Assembly: GCF_012272825.1 (NCBI RefSeq)
Contig: NZ_JAAWWS010000157.1
Location: 1 to 64,000 of the forward strand
Source: Wenzhouxiangella sp. XN79A
GTDB lineage: Bacteria; Pseudomonadota; Gammaproteobacteria; Xanthomonadales; Wenzhouxiangellaceae
Reading direction: 5' to 3'
Length of the DNA: 64,000 nt
Of the stretch, positions 29,396 through 38,800 are shown in pieces. The notes under the pieces are model-generated. The model had not been told where the DNA came from and searched no databases. It was given only the letters and a program-made list of their open reading frames with translations. Position 1 is the stretch's first letter, and each line of letters begins with the position of its first letter. A program made the translations under genes and the position numbers.

Positions 29396-29715
29396 GAACC
29401 CGGGCCGGGCCGGTGGTCCGGATCGGCGGGGGACCCGTGGGGTTGCGCGCGCTGGGTGCCGATCGCGGCGTCATCGGTGCCGGCCAGCTCGGCTTCGGCC
29501 TCGCTGCCCGGCACGGGGTCGTGTCCACCGGCGCAGAACGGCTGGCAGCGCAGGATGCGCTTGAAGCCCATCCAGCTGCCGCGGCCGGCGCCGTAGAGCT
29601 CGATCGCTTCCTCGGTGTAGCGCGAGCAGCTGGGCGTGAATCGGCACTGCTGTCCGATCAGCGGCGACAGGACCCGGCGATAGACGTGGATGAGGCCGAT
29701 CAGGAGCCGTTGCAT
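29392..29715 (-). CDS. yidD: membrane protein insertion efficiency factor YidD
   Basis: The 107-residue protein has the YidD core MQRLLIGLIHVYRRVLSP, CRFTPSCSRYTEEAIE and GFKRILRCQPFCAGGHDP, then an extra acidic, Pro-rich tail of about 37 residues. YidD helps YidC insert inner-membrane proteins. It is usually in the rpmH-rnpA-yidD-yidC cluster; here it is paired with DUF2937 and diverges from dksA. ATG 29721 is an alternative start two codons upstream. Confidence 0.9.
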   Translation of the reverse strand: MQRLLIGLIHVYRRVLSPLIGQQCRFTPSCSRYTEEAIELYGAGRGSWMGFKRILRCQPFCAGGHDPVPGSEAEAELAGTDDAAIGTQRAQPHGSPADPDHRPGPGS

Positions 29716-29720
29716 GACCA

Positions 29721-29751
29721 TTGTGTCCGAGTGCGAAACGAGGTATATAAT
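29721..29751 (+). promoter_or_regulatory. probable dksA promoter
   Basis: A TATAAT box at 29746-29751 has a weak TTGTGT at 29721-29726 (19-bp spacing). Transcription would start about 105 bp before dksA and pass through the 24-bp repeats. The -35 lies over the yidD start region. Confidence 0.45.
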
Positions 29752-29782
29752 CGCGGGTTTGTCGACGCGCTGACTGGCCTTG

Positions 29783-29855
29783 CGCTGACCAATCGCTGAC
29801 CCATCGCTGAACCAGCGGGCTGACCCATCGCTGAACCAGCGGGCTGACCTAGCGG
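29783..29855 (+). repeat. 24-bp tandem repeats in the dksA leader
   Basis: Two perfect 24-bp units (29795-29818 and 29819-29842) are flanked by partial copies on both sides, all built on GCTGAnCCAtCGCTGAACC. They end 10 bp before the dksA start, so copy-number change would alter the leader. Confidence 0.75.
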
Positions 29856-29864
29856 GATGAATCC

Positions 29865-30293
29865 ATGCCAACCGATCGAGTGAAACTGCCGAAGAACTAT
29901 CGGCCGACCGAGAAAGAAGAATACATGAACGCCAAGCAGCTGGAGTATTTCCGCCAGAAGCTGCTGGCCTGGCGTCAGGACCTGATCGACGAGTCGCAGG
30001 AGACGATCAACAACCTGCGCGGCGAGGTCCGGGACGTCGGTGACGAGGCCGAGCGCGCCTCGCGCGAGACCGAGAACAGCCTGGAACTGCGTACTCGCGA
30101 CCGGTACCGCAAACTGCTCGGCAAGATCGACCAGGCGCTGGCCCGGATCGACGACGGCAGCTACGGCTACTGCGAGGAGACCGGCGAGGAAATCGGCCTG
30201 GCGCGGCTCGAGGCCCGACCGATCGCGACCCTGTGCCTGGACGCCCAGGAGCGCTGGGAGCTGAAGCAGAAGCAGATGCGCGATAGCCGTTGA
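29865..30293 (+). CDS. dksA: RNA polymerase-binding factor DksA, two-cysteine type
   Basis: The 142-residue protein binds the RNA polymerase secondary channel and works with ppGpp. It has a coiled-coil (residues about 25-95) with acidic tip residues in RDVGDEAERAS, then a zinc-finger-like region. Only two of the four usual zinc cysteines remain: Cys103-EE-Thr106 and Cys124-LD-Ala127. The CxxT/CxxA pattern is known from zinc-independent DksA2 of Pseudomonas and from alphaproteobacterial DksA. The stop codon lies in the first unit of a 13-bp tandem repeat. ATG 29865 has GGGA upstream. Confidence 0.9.
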   Translation: MPTDRVKLPKNYRPTEKEEYMNAKQLEYFRQKLLAWRQDLIDESQETINNLRGEVRDVGDEAERASRETENSLELRTRDRYRKLLGKIDQALARIDDGSYGYCEETGEEIGLARLEARPIATLCLDAQERWELKQKQMRDSR

Positions 30294-30332
30294 CGATAGC
30301 CGTTGACGATGGCCGTTGACGATGGCCGTTGA
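30282..30332 (+). repeat. 13-bp tandem repeat over the dksA stop
   Basis: Four head-to-tail units of GATRGCCGTTGAC start inside the last three codons of dksA and continue past the stop. The unit contains TGA in frame, so gain or loss of units would not lengthen the protein. Confidence 0.8.
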
Positions 30333-30438
30333 GGATCCTGGTCGACCGCGCGTCGCGGCCGACGGTCGCGTACGGGCCGGCTTTTGGTTTATGATCAGGA
30401 GCGTTGGACCGCCTTTTTTCGCATTCGGGAGAACACCC

Positions 30439-31452
30439 ATGAAACGTCTGGCCCTGGCTGTTTCCGCCGCGCTGCTCGCGAGCACGAACGCGCTGGCGCA
30501 GGATGATCACTACGACGATCGCTGGTACGTCACCGTATCGGGCGGCGCCGCCTTCGTCGACGAGGACCGACTCGCCGCCGATGACTGGCCGTACTACGGC
30601 GTATCGTTCGGCCGCTTCTTCTCGCCGAACTTCAGCCTCGAGCTGCAGCTGGACCGCTACGAGTCCGACTTCGACGGCCTGACCGTGCCGGCCGGCGCCG
30701 ATGGCGCGTTCGAGAACACCGGTTACGGCCTGTTCGGGCGCTACCACTGGGGCGATTTCGAGAACTGGAGGCCGTACGTGCTGGCCGGCGTCGGCATTCA
30801 GGAACACGACAACTTCCTCGATGACGGCCGCGATGCATTCGCCTCGGTCGGAATCGGCGCCACCGCCGGTTTCGGTGACCACTGGGCCCTGCGCACGCAG
30901 TTCGAAGCGCGCTACGACAACGACCGCGCCACCTTCGACAGCGGCAGCGGTTTCGTCGACGGCATCCTGTCGGTCGGCCTGAGCTACAAGTTCGGCCAGC
31001 CGCCGGCCCCGCCCGCGCCGCCGCCTGCACCGGAGCCGCGCGTCGCGCCGGAACCCGAGCCGACCCCGGCGCCGCCGCCGCCGCCGGAGCCGGAGCCGGA
31101 GGTCATCCTGGAACTGGACGCCGAAGTCACGTTCGAATTCGATTCCGCGGTGCTGCTCGCCGCCGCCGAGCGTGAACTGGACCGGGTCGTCGACATCATG
31201 GACGAAGCCGAGGACATTCTCCTGGTCGAAATCGCCGGCCACACCGACAGCGTCGGCCCGGAAGCCTACAACCAGGGCCTGTCCGAGCGCCGCGCCCGGT
31301 CGGTGGCCGATTACCTGGCCTCGCAGGGCGTTGCACGCGACCGCATGCAGGTGATGGGCTACGGTGAATCGCGCCCGAAGGTGCCGAACACCACCCCCGA
31401 GAATCGCCGCATGAACCGGCGCGTGGTCATCTCGGTGATCGAGCGTCTCTGA
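30439..31452 (+). CDS. OmpA family outer membrane protein
   Basis: The 337-residue precursor has a signal peptide ending ALAQ (about residue 21), an eight-stranded beta-barrel-like domain (about 30-185), a Pro/Glu-rich hinge (about 190-220) and a C-terminal OmpA peptidoglycan-binding domain with GHTDSVGPEAYNQGLSERRA and NRRMNRRVVI. It links the outer membrane to the wall. ATG 30439 follows GGGAGAACACCC. A strong terminator follows. Confidence 0.92.
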   Translation: MKRLALAVSAALLASTNALAQDDHYDDRWYVTVSGGAAFVDEDRLAADDWPYYGVSFGRFFSPNFSLELQLDRYESDFDGLTVPAGADGAFENTGYGLFGRYHWGDFENWRPYVLAGVGIQEHDNFLDDGRDAFASVGIGATAGFGDHWALRTQFEARYDNDRATFDSGSGFVDGILSVGLSYKFGQPPAPPAPPPAPEPRVAPEPEPTPAPPPPPEPEPEVILELDAEVTFEFDSAVLLAAAERELDRVVDIMDEAEDILLVEIAGHTDSVGPEAYNQGLSERRARSVADYLASQGVARDRMQVMGYGESRPKVPNTTPENRRMNRRVVISVIERL

Positions 31453-31479
31453 CCTTCGATCGCTGCTGCAAGAAACCGA

Positions 31480-31510
31480 GGGCCCGCCAGCGTGCGGGCC
31501 CTTTTCTTTT
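31480..31510 (+). terminator. rho-independent terminator of the ompA-like gene
   Basis: An 8-bp perfect GC stem (GGGCCCGC with its complement at 31494-31501) is followed by TTTTCTTTT, 27 bp after the stop. Confidence 0.88.
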
Positions 31511-31534
31511 CAGGGAAGAGGGTCGAGCATCCCG

Positions 31535-31623
31535 CCAGGGACCAGGGACCAGGGACCAGGGACCAGGGACCAGGGACCAGGGACCAGGGACCAGGGACCA
31601 GGGACCAGGGACCAGGGACCAGG
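31535..31623. repeat. 7-bp tandem repeat array (CCAGGGA)
   Basis: About 12.7 uninterrupted copies of the heptamer CCAGGGA lie just after the terminator, between the ompA-like gene and MITE A copy 3. The copies are identical, so the array is young or kept homogeneous by slippage. There are no spacers, so it is not a CRISPR. Confidence 0.92.
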
Positions 31624-31667
31624 CAGGGGCGGGGACGAGAGGCGAGCGGGGAGCCGGGTGGTGCACT

Positions 31668-31799
31668 GGGGTACCCCACCACTCATTGTGTACCGTATAG
31701 CGAGTCGGAGAGCGTTTGGCTGCAAGGCCTGTCTCGCGGGGAATGGCAGCGTCCTTTCCAGGCGACGGAACGCCGCGGATGAAGGCGCTCCGGCTCGCC
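31668..31799 (+). repeat. MITE-like element, family A copy 3 (right end lost)
   Basis: This copy matches copy 1 closely from GGGTACCCC through TTTGGCTGCAAGGCCTG and GCTCCGGCTCGC, then stops. The outer 30 bp of the right inverted repeat are missing. The 108 bases up to MITE B copy 2 are unassigned. Confidence 0.78.
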
Positions 31800-31907
31800 C
31801 TTCTAAGGAGCGCGCCCGGACCGACCGTGCGGCCTTGCGTCCCTTGTCAAGGGCTGGCCATCCACTGCGGGCCGCGCCTTGCACTGTCGATTCAGGCGCA
31901 TGGCCCA

Positions 31908-32076
31908 CTAGCCCGCAGTATTCATGAATCGCCGCGATGATTGCGCCGGGAATCGTTCGCACGGGGGATTTTCCGAGCGAGCGGAATACCATGCTGTATT
32001 TCCGAGCGAGGAAGATTCGCTGTGCGGACAAGGACCAAGCAAGGGCGCGAGCTCATTCATGAATAATGCGGGCTAG
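31908..32076 (-). repeat. 169-bp MITE-like element, family B copy 2
   Basis: It is the reverse-complement copy of 28445-28613, about 97 percent identical by eye, with CTAG at both ends. Its 32073-32076 CTAG supplies the TAG stop of sufE on the minus strand. Confidence 0.85.
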
Positions 32077-32519
32077 TCCCTCGGCCCTTGCCCCTCGTCC
32101 CTGTCGAGGATCGCCTCGCGCGCCCGTTCCCGGATCGCCGCCAGCATGCTGGCCAGTCCGTTCGCGCGGGTCTGCGAAAGGTGCTGGCTCAGGCCGATGG
32201 CGTCGACGAAGTCGGGCGGGGTGGCGAGAATCTCCTTGGCGCTGCGGTCGGAATAGACCCGCAGGACGAGGAAGATCAGGCCCGAGACGATGGCCGCGTC
32301 GCTGTTGGCGCGGAAGATCATCCGGTCGGCGTCGCCCTCGCTGATGAGCCAGACCTGTGACTGGCAGCCGTCGAGCAGGGCCTCGTCGCGCTGTTCTTCC
32401 GGGGCCAGCGGCGGAAGCTTCCTGCCCAGGTCGATGATGTACTGGTAGCGGTCCAGCCAGTCGTCGAACAGGTCGAACTCGTCGATGATGGCCTGCTGTT
32501 CCTCGAACGCCGTGGTCAT
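32073..32519 (-). CDS. sufE: SufE-family sulfur acceptor
   Basis: The 148-residue protein accepts persulfide from a cysteine desulfurase for Fe-S cluster assembly. The acceptor cysteine is in [11 protein letters not shown], and the family pattern [15 protein letters not shown] opens the protein. It overlaps cysS by 4 bp. No sufBCDS is nearby, so it could equally be CsdE-like. Its stop codon lies in MITE B copy 2, so the tail EGQGPRD may have been set by the insertion. Confidence 0.88.
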   Translation of the reverse strand: MTTAFEEQQAIIDEFDLFDDWLDRYQYIIDLGRKLPPLAPEEQRDEALLDGCQSQVWLISEGDADRMIFRANSDAAIVSGLIFLVLRVYSDRSAKEILATPPDFVDAIGLSQHLSQTRANGLASMLAAIRERAREAILDRDEGQGPRD

Positions 32520-33904
32520 GCGCCGCCCCCGGCACGAACCTGCCAGCGAGTGCCTTCGGGCCCGTCTTCGAGTTCGATGCCGCGTTCGGCCAGCGCGTCG
32601 CGAATCCGGTCGGCCGCGGCGAAGTCGCGCGCCTTGCGGGCCGCGTTGCGCTGTTCGATCAGCGCCTCGATTTCCTCGGCGTCGACCTGGTCGTCGGCAC
32701 GGCGAGCGGCCATCCAGGCCTCCGGGTCCTGCAGCAGGCCGAGCACGGCCGAAGAGGCGCGCAGCACGGCGCCGAGCCCGGCGCGGACCGTTTCCTCGTC
32801 GGCCTGGGCGGTTTCTCGCGCCAGCCGGTTGATCTCGGCCAGCGCGGCCGGGGTGTTCAGGTCGTCTTCGAGTGCCGCCAGCACGGCCGGATCGGGTTCG
32901 GCCCCGGTGTCGCCGGCGGCGCCGCTTTCGGCCAGGGTCCGATACAGCCGGTCCAGGGTGGTAACGGCCTGGGTCAGCGCTGACTCCGACCAGTCCAGCG
33001 GCTGGCGATAGTGGGCCGACAGCAGCAGGTAGCGCATCGCCTCGCCCGGCCAGTGCTCGAGCAGGTCGTGGACGATCTGGGTGTTGCCGAGGCTTTTCGA
33101 CATCTTGCGCTTCTCGACCGTCACGAAGCCGTTGTGCAGCCAGTAGCGGGCGAAGGTCTCGCGGCCGTGGCAGCAGCGGCTCTGGGCCACTTCGTTCTCG
33201 TGGTGCGGGAAGACCAGGTCCTGGCCGCCGGCGTGGATGTCGATGACCTCGCCCAGGTGGGCCGCGCTCATCGCCGAGCACTCGATGTGCCAGCCGGGCC
33301 GGCCGCGGCCCCAGGGGCTGTCCCAGCCGGGCTGGGTAGCGTCGGAGGGCTTCCAGAGCACGAAGTCGCCGGGATTGTTCTTGTACGGTGCGACCTCGAC
33401 CCGCGCGCCGGCAATCATTTCGCGGCGATCGCGGCGCGACAGCGCGCCGTAGTCGTCGAAGGTGCCGACGTCGAACAGCACGTGGCCTTCGGCGGCGTAG
33501 GCGTGGCCGCGTTCGATCAGCCGCTCGATCATCGCGACGATCTCGGCGATGTGGTCGGTCGCGCGCGGCTCGACGGTCGGCGGGCCGACGCCCAGCGCCG
33601 CCATGTCGGCGTGGTAGGCCTCGGTGAAGCGTTTCGTGATCACGCCGATCTCGATGCCCTGTTCGTGCGCGGCGGCGTTGATCTTGTCGTCCACGTCGGT
33701 GATGTTGCGCGCGTAGACGACGTTCGGGTACTGCCGCTGCAGCAACCGGTAGAGCAGGTCGAAGATCACCGCCGGCCGGGCGTTGCCGATGTGGGCGTAG
33801 TTGTAGACGGTCGGCCCGCAGGCATACATGGTGACCCGCTCCGGGTCCTGCGGGACGAAGGCTTCCTTGCGCCGGGTCAGCGTGTTGTACAGGGTCAGGG
33901 CCAT
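32516..33904 (-). CDS. cysS: cysteinyl-tRNA synthetase
   Basis: The 462-residue class I synthetase charges tRNA-Cys. It has the zinc ligands CGPTVYN, HIECSAM and HHENE, the HIGH-type motif AHIGNARP and KMSKS. Length is canonical. It precedes sufE on the minus strand with overlapping codons, coupling cysteine use and sulfur transfer genes. Confidence 0.97.
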   Translation of the reverse strand: MALTLYNTLTRRKEAFVPQDPERVTMYACGPTVYNYAHIGNARPAVIFDLLYRLLQRQYPNVVYARNITDVDDKINAAAHEQGIEIGVITKRFTEAYHADMAALGVGPPTVEPRATDHIAEIVAMIERLIERGHAYAAEGHVLFDVGTFDDYGALSRRDRREMIAGARVEVAPYKNNPGDFVLWKPSDATQPGWDSPWGRGRPGWHIECSAMSAAHLGEVIDIHAGGQDLVFPHHENEVAQSRCCHGRETFARYWLHNGFVTVEKRKMSKSLGNTQIVHDLLEHWPGEAMRYLLLSAHYRQPLDWSESALTQAVTTLDRLYRTLAESGAAGDTGAEPDPAVLAALEDDLNTPAALAEINRLARETAQADEETVRAGLGAVLRASSAVLGLLQDPEAWMAARRADDQVDAEEIEALIEQRNAARKARDFAAADRIRDALAERGIELEDGPEGTRWQVRAGGGA

Positions 33905-34006
33905 GCGGTTTCCTTGGCGTGGTCGTTCGAGGTCCGGCCGGGTCCGAAGCGCGCCGCGCGCTTGCTACACTGGCCGGATCGAGTCTAACGAATTCGGTTC
34001 CACGCC

Positions 34007-35353
34007 ATGACGTCCCGCTCCGATTTCCTGCCGCCGACGCGGCACTACGCCGACCACGTGCACACCCTGCTGGACAAGGCCGTGCATCGCATCGGCCAGG
34101 CCGGCTACGACCGGCTGTTGATCCACAGCGGGCGTTCGCACGCCCGCTTCCAGGACGACTACCACGCACCGTTCCGCGCCCACGGGCATTTCGTTCACTG
34201 GCTGCCGTTGCCGAGCCATGCCGACTGCCTGCTGGAAATCGTGCCGGGGAGTCGCCCGAAGCTGTGGCTGTGCGAGCCCGACGACTTCTGGCACGCGCCG
34301 CCGTCGCCGCCGCAATCGTGGTGGGCCGACCACTACGAGATCGAAGTCGTGACCGTCGCGGACGATTGGGCGCACGTGCTCGAGATCGAGAAGGCCACCG
34401 CGCTGATCGGCGATCCGGTCGATTTCCCGGCGCTGGGCCGGCACGCCGACCTGAACCCGGAGCGCCTTCTGCGCGGCCTCGACGAGGATCGCACGGTCAA
34501 GACCGACTGGCAGCTCGACTGCCTGCGCGCGGCCAGTCGCAGGGCCGTGGCCGGACATCGCGCCGCTCGCGAAGCCTTCGAAGACGACGGGTCGGAGCTG
34601 GCCATCCACCTGGCCTACCTGGCCGCATCCGCGCACGACCCGAACGACCTGCCGTACAACAGCATCGTCGGCCTGAACGAGCATGCCGCCATCCTGCACT
34701 ACCAGCTGCGCGACGCTGCTCCGCCGGACCGGCATCGGACCTTCCTGATCGACGCCGGCGCCGATTGCCACGGCCTGGCCTCGGACATCACCCGGACCTG
34801 GGTCCGATCCGACCAGGGCCTGTTCGCCGACCTGCTGCGTGAAATGGACGCACTGCAGCTTCGGCTGGTCGCCCGGATGCAGCCCGGCATGGACTACGTC
34901 ATGCTGCACGAGGAAGCGCACCGCGGCGTGGCCAGGATCCTGCACGATGCCGGCCTGGTCAAGATGTCGATCGAGGCGATGATCGCCGATCGCGTGACCA
35001 GCCGCTTCTATCCGCACGGCCTGGGCCACCACCTCGGCGTCCAGGTCCACGACGTGGCCGGTCGGGTGGGGCCGGACGGATCGTCGCTGCCGCCGCCGGA
35101 GGCCCACCCGTTCCTGCGCCTCACGCGGACGCTGGAGGCGGGCAACGTGATTACCGTGGAGCCGGGGCTGTACTTCATTCCCAGCCTGCTGGCCGACCTG
35201 CGCGAGGGCGGGCTGCGCGATCGGTTCGACTGGGACGCGATCGACGCCCTGATCCCCTACGGCGGGATCCGGATCGAAGACGACGTGGTCGTGCGTCGCG
35301 GCGGGGCGCCCGAAAACATGACCCGGGATGCGTTCGACACCGCAGGCGGGTGA
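34007..35353 (+). CDS. pepQ: Xaa-Pro dipeptidase
   Basis: The 448-residue M24-family enzyme cleaves dipeptides ending in proline. Binuclear metal ligands are visible: Asp in FLIDAGADCHG and DITRTW, His in HGLGHHLGVQVHD, Glu in ITVEPGLYF and IRIEDDVVV. Length and domain order match PepQ/PepP. It is transcribed alone, divergent from cysS. Confidence 0.93.
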   Translation: MTSRSDFLPPTRHYADHVHTLLDKAVHRIGQAGYDRLLIHSGRSHARFQDDYHAPFRAHGHFVHWLPLPSHADCLLEIVPGSRPKLWLCEPDDFWHAPPSPPQSWWADHYEIEVVTVADDWAHVLEIEKATALIGDPVDFPALGRHADLNPERLLRGLDEDRTVKTDWQLDCLRAASRRAVAGHRAAREAFEDDGSELAIHLAYLAASAHDPNDLPYNSIVGLNEHAAILHYQLRDAAPPDRHRTFLIDAGADCHGLASDITRTWVRSDQGLFADLLREMDALQLRLVARMQPGMDYVMLHEEAHRGVARILHDAGLVKMSIEAMIADRVTSRFYPHGLGHHLGVQVHDVAGRVGPDGSSLPPPEAHPFLRLTRTLEAGNVITVEPGLYFIPSLLADLREGGLRDRFDWDAIDALIPYGGIRIEDDVVVRRGGAPENMTRDAFDTAGG

Positions 35354-35386
35354 CGGCATCGGGGCGACCGCTTGCCCGAACCAACG

Positions 35387-35413
35387 AAAAACGGCACCCG
35401 TGGAAGGTGCCGT
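35387..35413 (-). terminator. terminator of tRNA-Pro
   Basis: An ACGGCACC stem (35391-35398) pairs with 35406-35413 and is followed on the minus strand by TTTTTCG. It lies 44 bp after the tRNA. Confidence 0.8.
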
Positions 35414-35456
35414 CTGACGAGTGATTCGCGCCGGGAACGCGAACCGGGAATCATCG

Positions 35457-35533
35457 TGGTCGGGGTGAGAGGATTCGAACCTCCGGCCCCTGCCTCCCGA
35501 AGACAGTGCTCTACCAGGCTGAGCTACACCCCG
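35457..35533 (-). tRNA. proK: tRNA-Pro(CGG)
   Basis: The 77-nt minus-strand gene folds fully: acceptor CGGGGTG, D arm, anticodon loop TTCGGGA giving CGG, T arm GTTCGAATC and encoded CCA. It closely resembles E. coli proK. It is an intact gene with its own promoter and terminator. Confidence 0.96.
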
Positions 35534-35546
35534 AACGAAGCCCGGA

Positions 35547-35575
35547 AGTATAAACCCTGCCGTCGAGCCTGGCAA
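35547..35575 (-). promoter_or_regulatory. sigma-70 promoter of tRNA-Pro
   Basis: TTGCCA (35570-35575) and TATACT (35547-35552) lie on the minus strand with the ideal 17-bp spacing. The -10 is 13 bp before the tRNA 5' end. Confidence 0.82.
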
Positions 35576-35806
35576 TAGCCGGGGCACTATTCGACGATAT
35601 CGTGGCGTCCCGACCACGTCTCATCGGCCGATGGGGCGAAATTCGATCGATTCGGGGGTGCGCTCGGGCCCCGGGATTCGTTAAAATCCTGTAATCGGGA
35701 TGTCATCGACGACCCGTAACTTGCACCTGTTCCGAAGGGGCGGTCGGATCCGTGTTCGCCCGGGACGCCCGACGATTCTCAAAAACCACATCTGGAGTTT
35801 GTCTGC

Positions 35807-38800
35807 ATGAAACCCACGAACCTTACGTACAGCCTGCGCGCGCTGTTCGTGTTGGCCGTCGTGAGTGTCCTGGCCGTTTCCACGGCCACGGCACAGACCA
35901 CGTCGTCCAACCTGCGCGGCCAGATCGTCTCCGAGGACGGCGACCCGATCCGGGGCGCGGCCGTCGAGATCATCCACGTGCCGTCGAACTCGGTTTCGCG
36001 GGCCGAAACCGGTGAGACCGGTCAGTTCTTCCAGGGCGGCCTTCGCGTCGGCGGTCCGTACAACATCACCGTGACTGCAGACGGTTACCAGGTCCAGCGC
36101 CTCGAGGGCGTGTTCCTGGATCCGGGTGCCCAGGATCCGTTCCGCTTCACGCTGGCCGAGGCCGCCGCCGACCTGGATCGCGTCCAGGTCACCGGCGCGG
36201 TCATTTCCCAGGCCGCCGAGCTGAACAACGGCGTGGGTTCGACCTATTCCGCGGCCGACATCGCCAACCAGCCGGCGACCGACCGCGACGTGGTCCGCAC
36301 GCTGCTGCGCGACCCGCTGGCCCAGTCCGACGGCGTCGGCAACCTGTCGATCGGTGGTGTCAACCCGCGCTTCAACGCCTTCACCATCGACGGCGCGGCC
36401 CAGACCGACGACTTCGGCCTGAGCTCCGGGACCTATGCCACGGCACGTTCGCCGATCAACCTGGACGCCGTCGAGTCGGCCAGCCTGGTCGCGGCCGACT
36501 ACTCGGTGCTCGCCGCCGACTTCCGCGGCGGTCTGATCGATGTGGTCACCAAGTCCGGCACCAACGAATGGGACGGCTCGATCTACTACGCCTACAACGA
36601 CGACAGCTTCGTCGGGACCGATTTCGACGGCGGTACCTTCGATCCGGGTACCTTCGAGGAAGAGGAGTACGGCTTCACCCTCGGCGGTCCGATCCTGAAG
36701 GACACGCTGTTCTTCTTCCTGTCCTACGATGAATACGAGAACGCCGCACCGGCCGATTTCCAGCAGTTCGACCTGAACAACGACATCGACCCGGCCTTCT
36801 TCGACGCCGTTCGCGAAATCACCCAGCAGGTCTACGGTTTCGACCCGGGCGGCCGTCCGCAGGTGGCCAACGTGCCGGAAACCTCCGAGCGCACCCTGGT
36901 CAAGCTGGACTGGAACATCAACTACGATCACCGCGCGTCGTTCACCTACCAGAACACCCAGGAAAACGACACCAGCGTGGGCGCCGACGAATTCACCGGT
37001 GCCTGGTACGACATCCCGAACGAAATCGACGCCTACACGCTGCAGCTGTTCAGCGACTGGTCGTACAACTTCTCGACGCAGCTGCGCGTGAACTACGTCG
37101 AAAAGGTCCGCGGCCAGAACTGCCGCGTCGGTAGCGGGTTCGGCCAGATCACCCTGGACAACTGGGGCGCCGATGCCGTGGCCGGCAGCCCGCTGGAAGG
37201 CCTGCTGGGCGATGACGAGAACGACTTCGTGCTGGGTTGCGATCGCTTCCGCCACGCCAACGCCTTCGACGACGAGCGTCTGGATATCCTGCTGTCCGGT
37301 GAGTACTTCGCCGGCGACCACGTGATCACCTTCGGGGTCGATTACGAGCAGTACGAGCTGTTCAACCAGTTCGTGCCGCGTTCGAACGGCGAGTTCACGT
37401 TCAACAACTACGACGAATTCGTCAACCGTACGCCGAGTGTCGTTCGCTACGAGAACGTCACCAGCAACAACGCCGCCGACGGCGCTGCGGTCTGGGGCTA
37501 CGACCAGATCGCGCTGTTCATCCAGGACCGCTGGCAGATCACGCCGGACTTCGAACTGAGCGCGGGCGTTCGCTACGAGCGCTTCCTGCAGGACGACAAG
37601 CCGGAGTTCAGCAACGCCATCAACAACACCTACGGCGTGAACACCTCCAGCAACCTGGACGGCAACTCGCTGTTCCTGCCGCGCGTGGGCTTCCTGTGGA
37701 CGCCGGCGGCACGCACCACGGTGTCCGGCGGCTTCGGCCTGTTCTCCGGCGGCAACCCGGAAGTCTGGGTCTCCAACGCGTTCCAGAGCGCCACGTTCTT
37801 CGCCCAGACCTTCGATGCCACCGGCGTCGATATCCGCAACGTTCCGCAGGAACTGCTGGACTCGGTCGCGACCGGCACCGCCGTGCCGATCGACTACATC
37901 GCCGAAGACTTCGAAACCCCGTCGGACTGGAAGGCCTCGCTGCGCTTCGAGCAGGGCTTCGACCTCAACAACGTGTTCGGCATGGACTGGGGCAGCAACT
38001 ATCGCTTTACCGCCCAGTACCTGTACACCAAGGTCCGCGACGGCTTCGTCTGGCGCAACCTGGCCCAGACCGAACTGGCCGAGACCCAGCCGACCGGGGT
38101 CGCGCCGGACGGCCGGATCATCTACGCCGACCTGGACGACCTGGGGATCAACAACCTGACCCAGCTGGGCAACGCCGACGGCGCCGAAAGCAGCGTCTTC
38201 ACCGTTGCGCTGGCCAAGGCCTTCGATTCGGGCTTCAACTTCGACATCAGCTATGCCTACACCGATGCCGAAGTGATCTCCGAAGGCAACTCCTCGCGCG
38301 GGATTTCGAACTGGCGCGGTCAGTACACGCTGGATCAGAACAACCCGACTGCGCGGACCTCGCCGTACCAGCTCGAGCACTCGTTCAAGTTCAACTTCGG
38401 CTACCAGAACGACTTCTTCGGCGACCTGCTGACCCGCGTCGACGTGTTCGGCCGCGTGTTCAAGGGCGACGTGTTCGGTGCCACCTTCGACGTGTTCGGC
38501 AGCAACCCGCTGTTCGGCCGCGCCGGTCAGGGCGAGAACCCGTTCGACAACCGTCCGCTGTACATCCCGACCCCGGGCAGCGACCCGCGCGTCGTCTACG
38601 GCTCGGACTTCGACGTCGCCGGCTTCTTCAACTACGTCGAAGAGAACGACATCCCGGTCGGCGGCATCCTGGCGCCGTACTCGCTGACCTCGGACGACTG
38701 GAACAACATCTGGGACCTGCGCTTCCAGCAGGAACTGCCGGGCATCCCGGGCTTCGACAAGCTGGTCGGCGACAACCGGTTCAAGCTGATTCTCGACATC

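Noticed and set aside
28490-29596. Plus-strand frame through the MITEs and DUF2937 region
   Set aside because: It runs across two repeat elements and antisense to DUF2937 and yidD; no family.
31535-31623. CRISPR array
   Set aside because: Seven-base units without spacers and no cas genes nearby.
31510-32031. Minus-strand frame across the heptamer array and MITEs
   Set aside because: Its sequence is translated repeats with no protein features.
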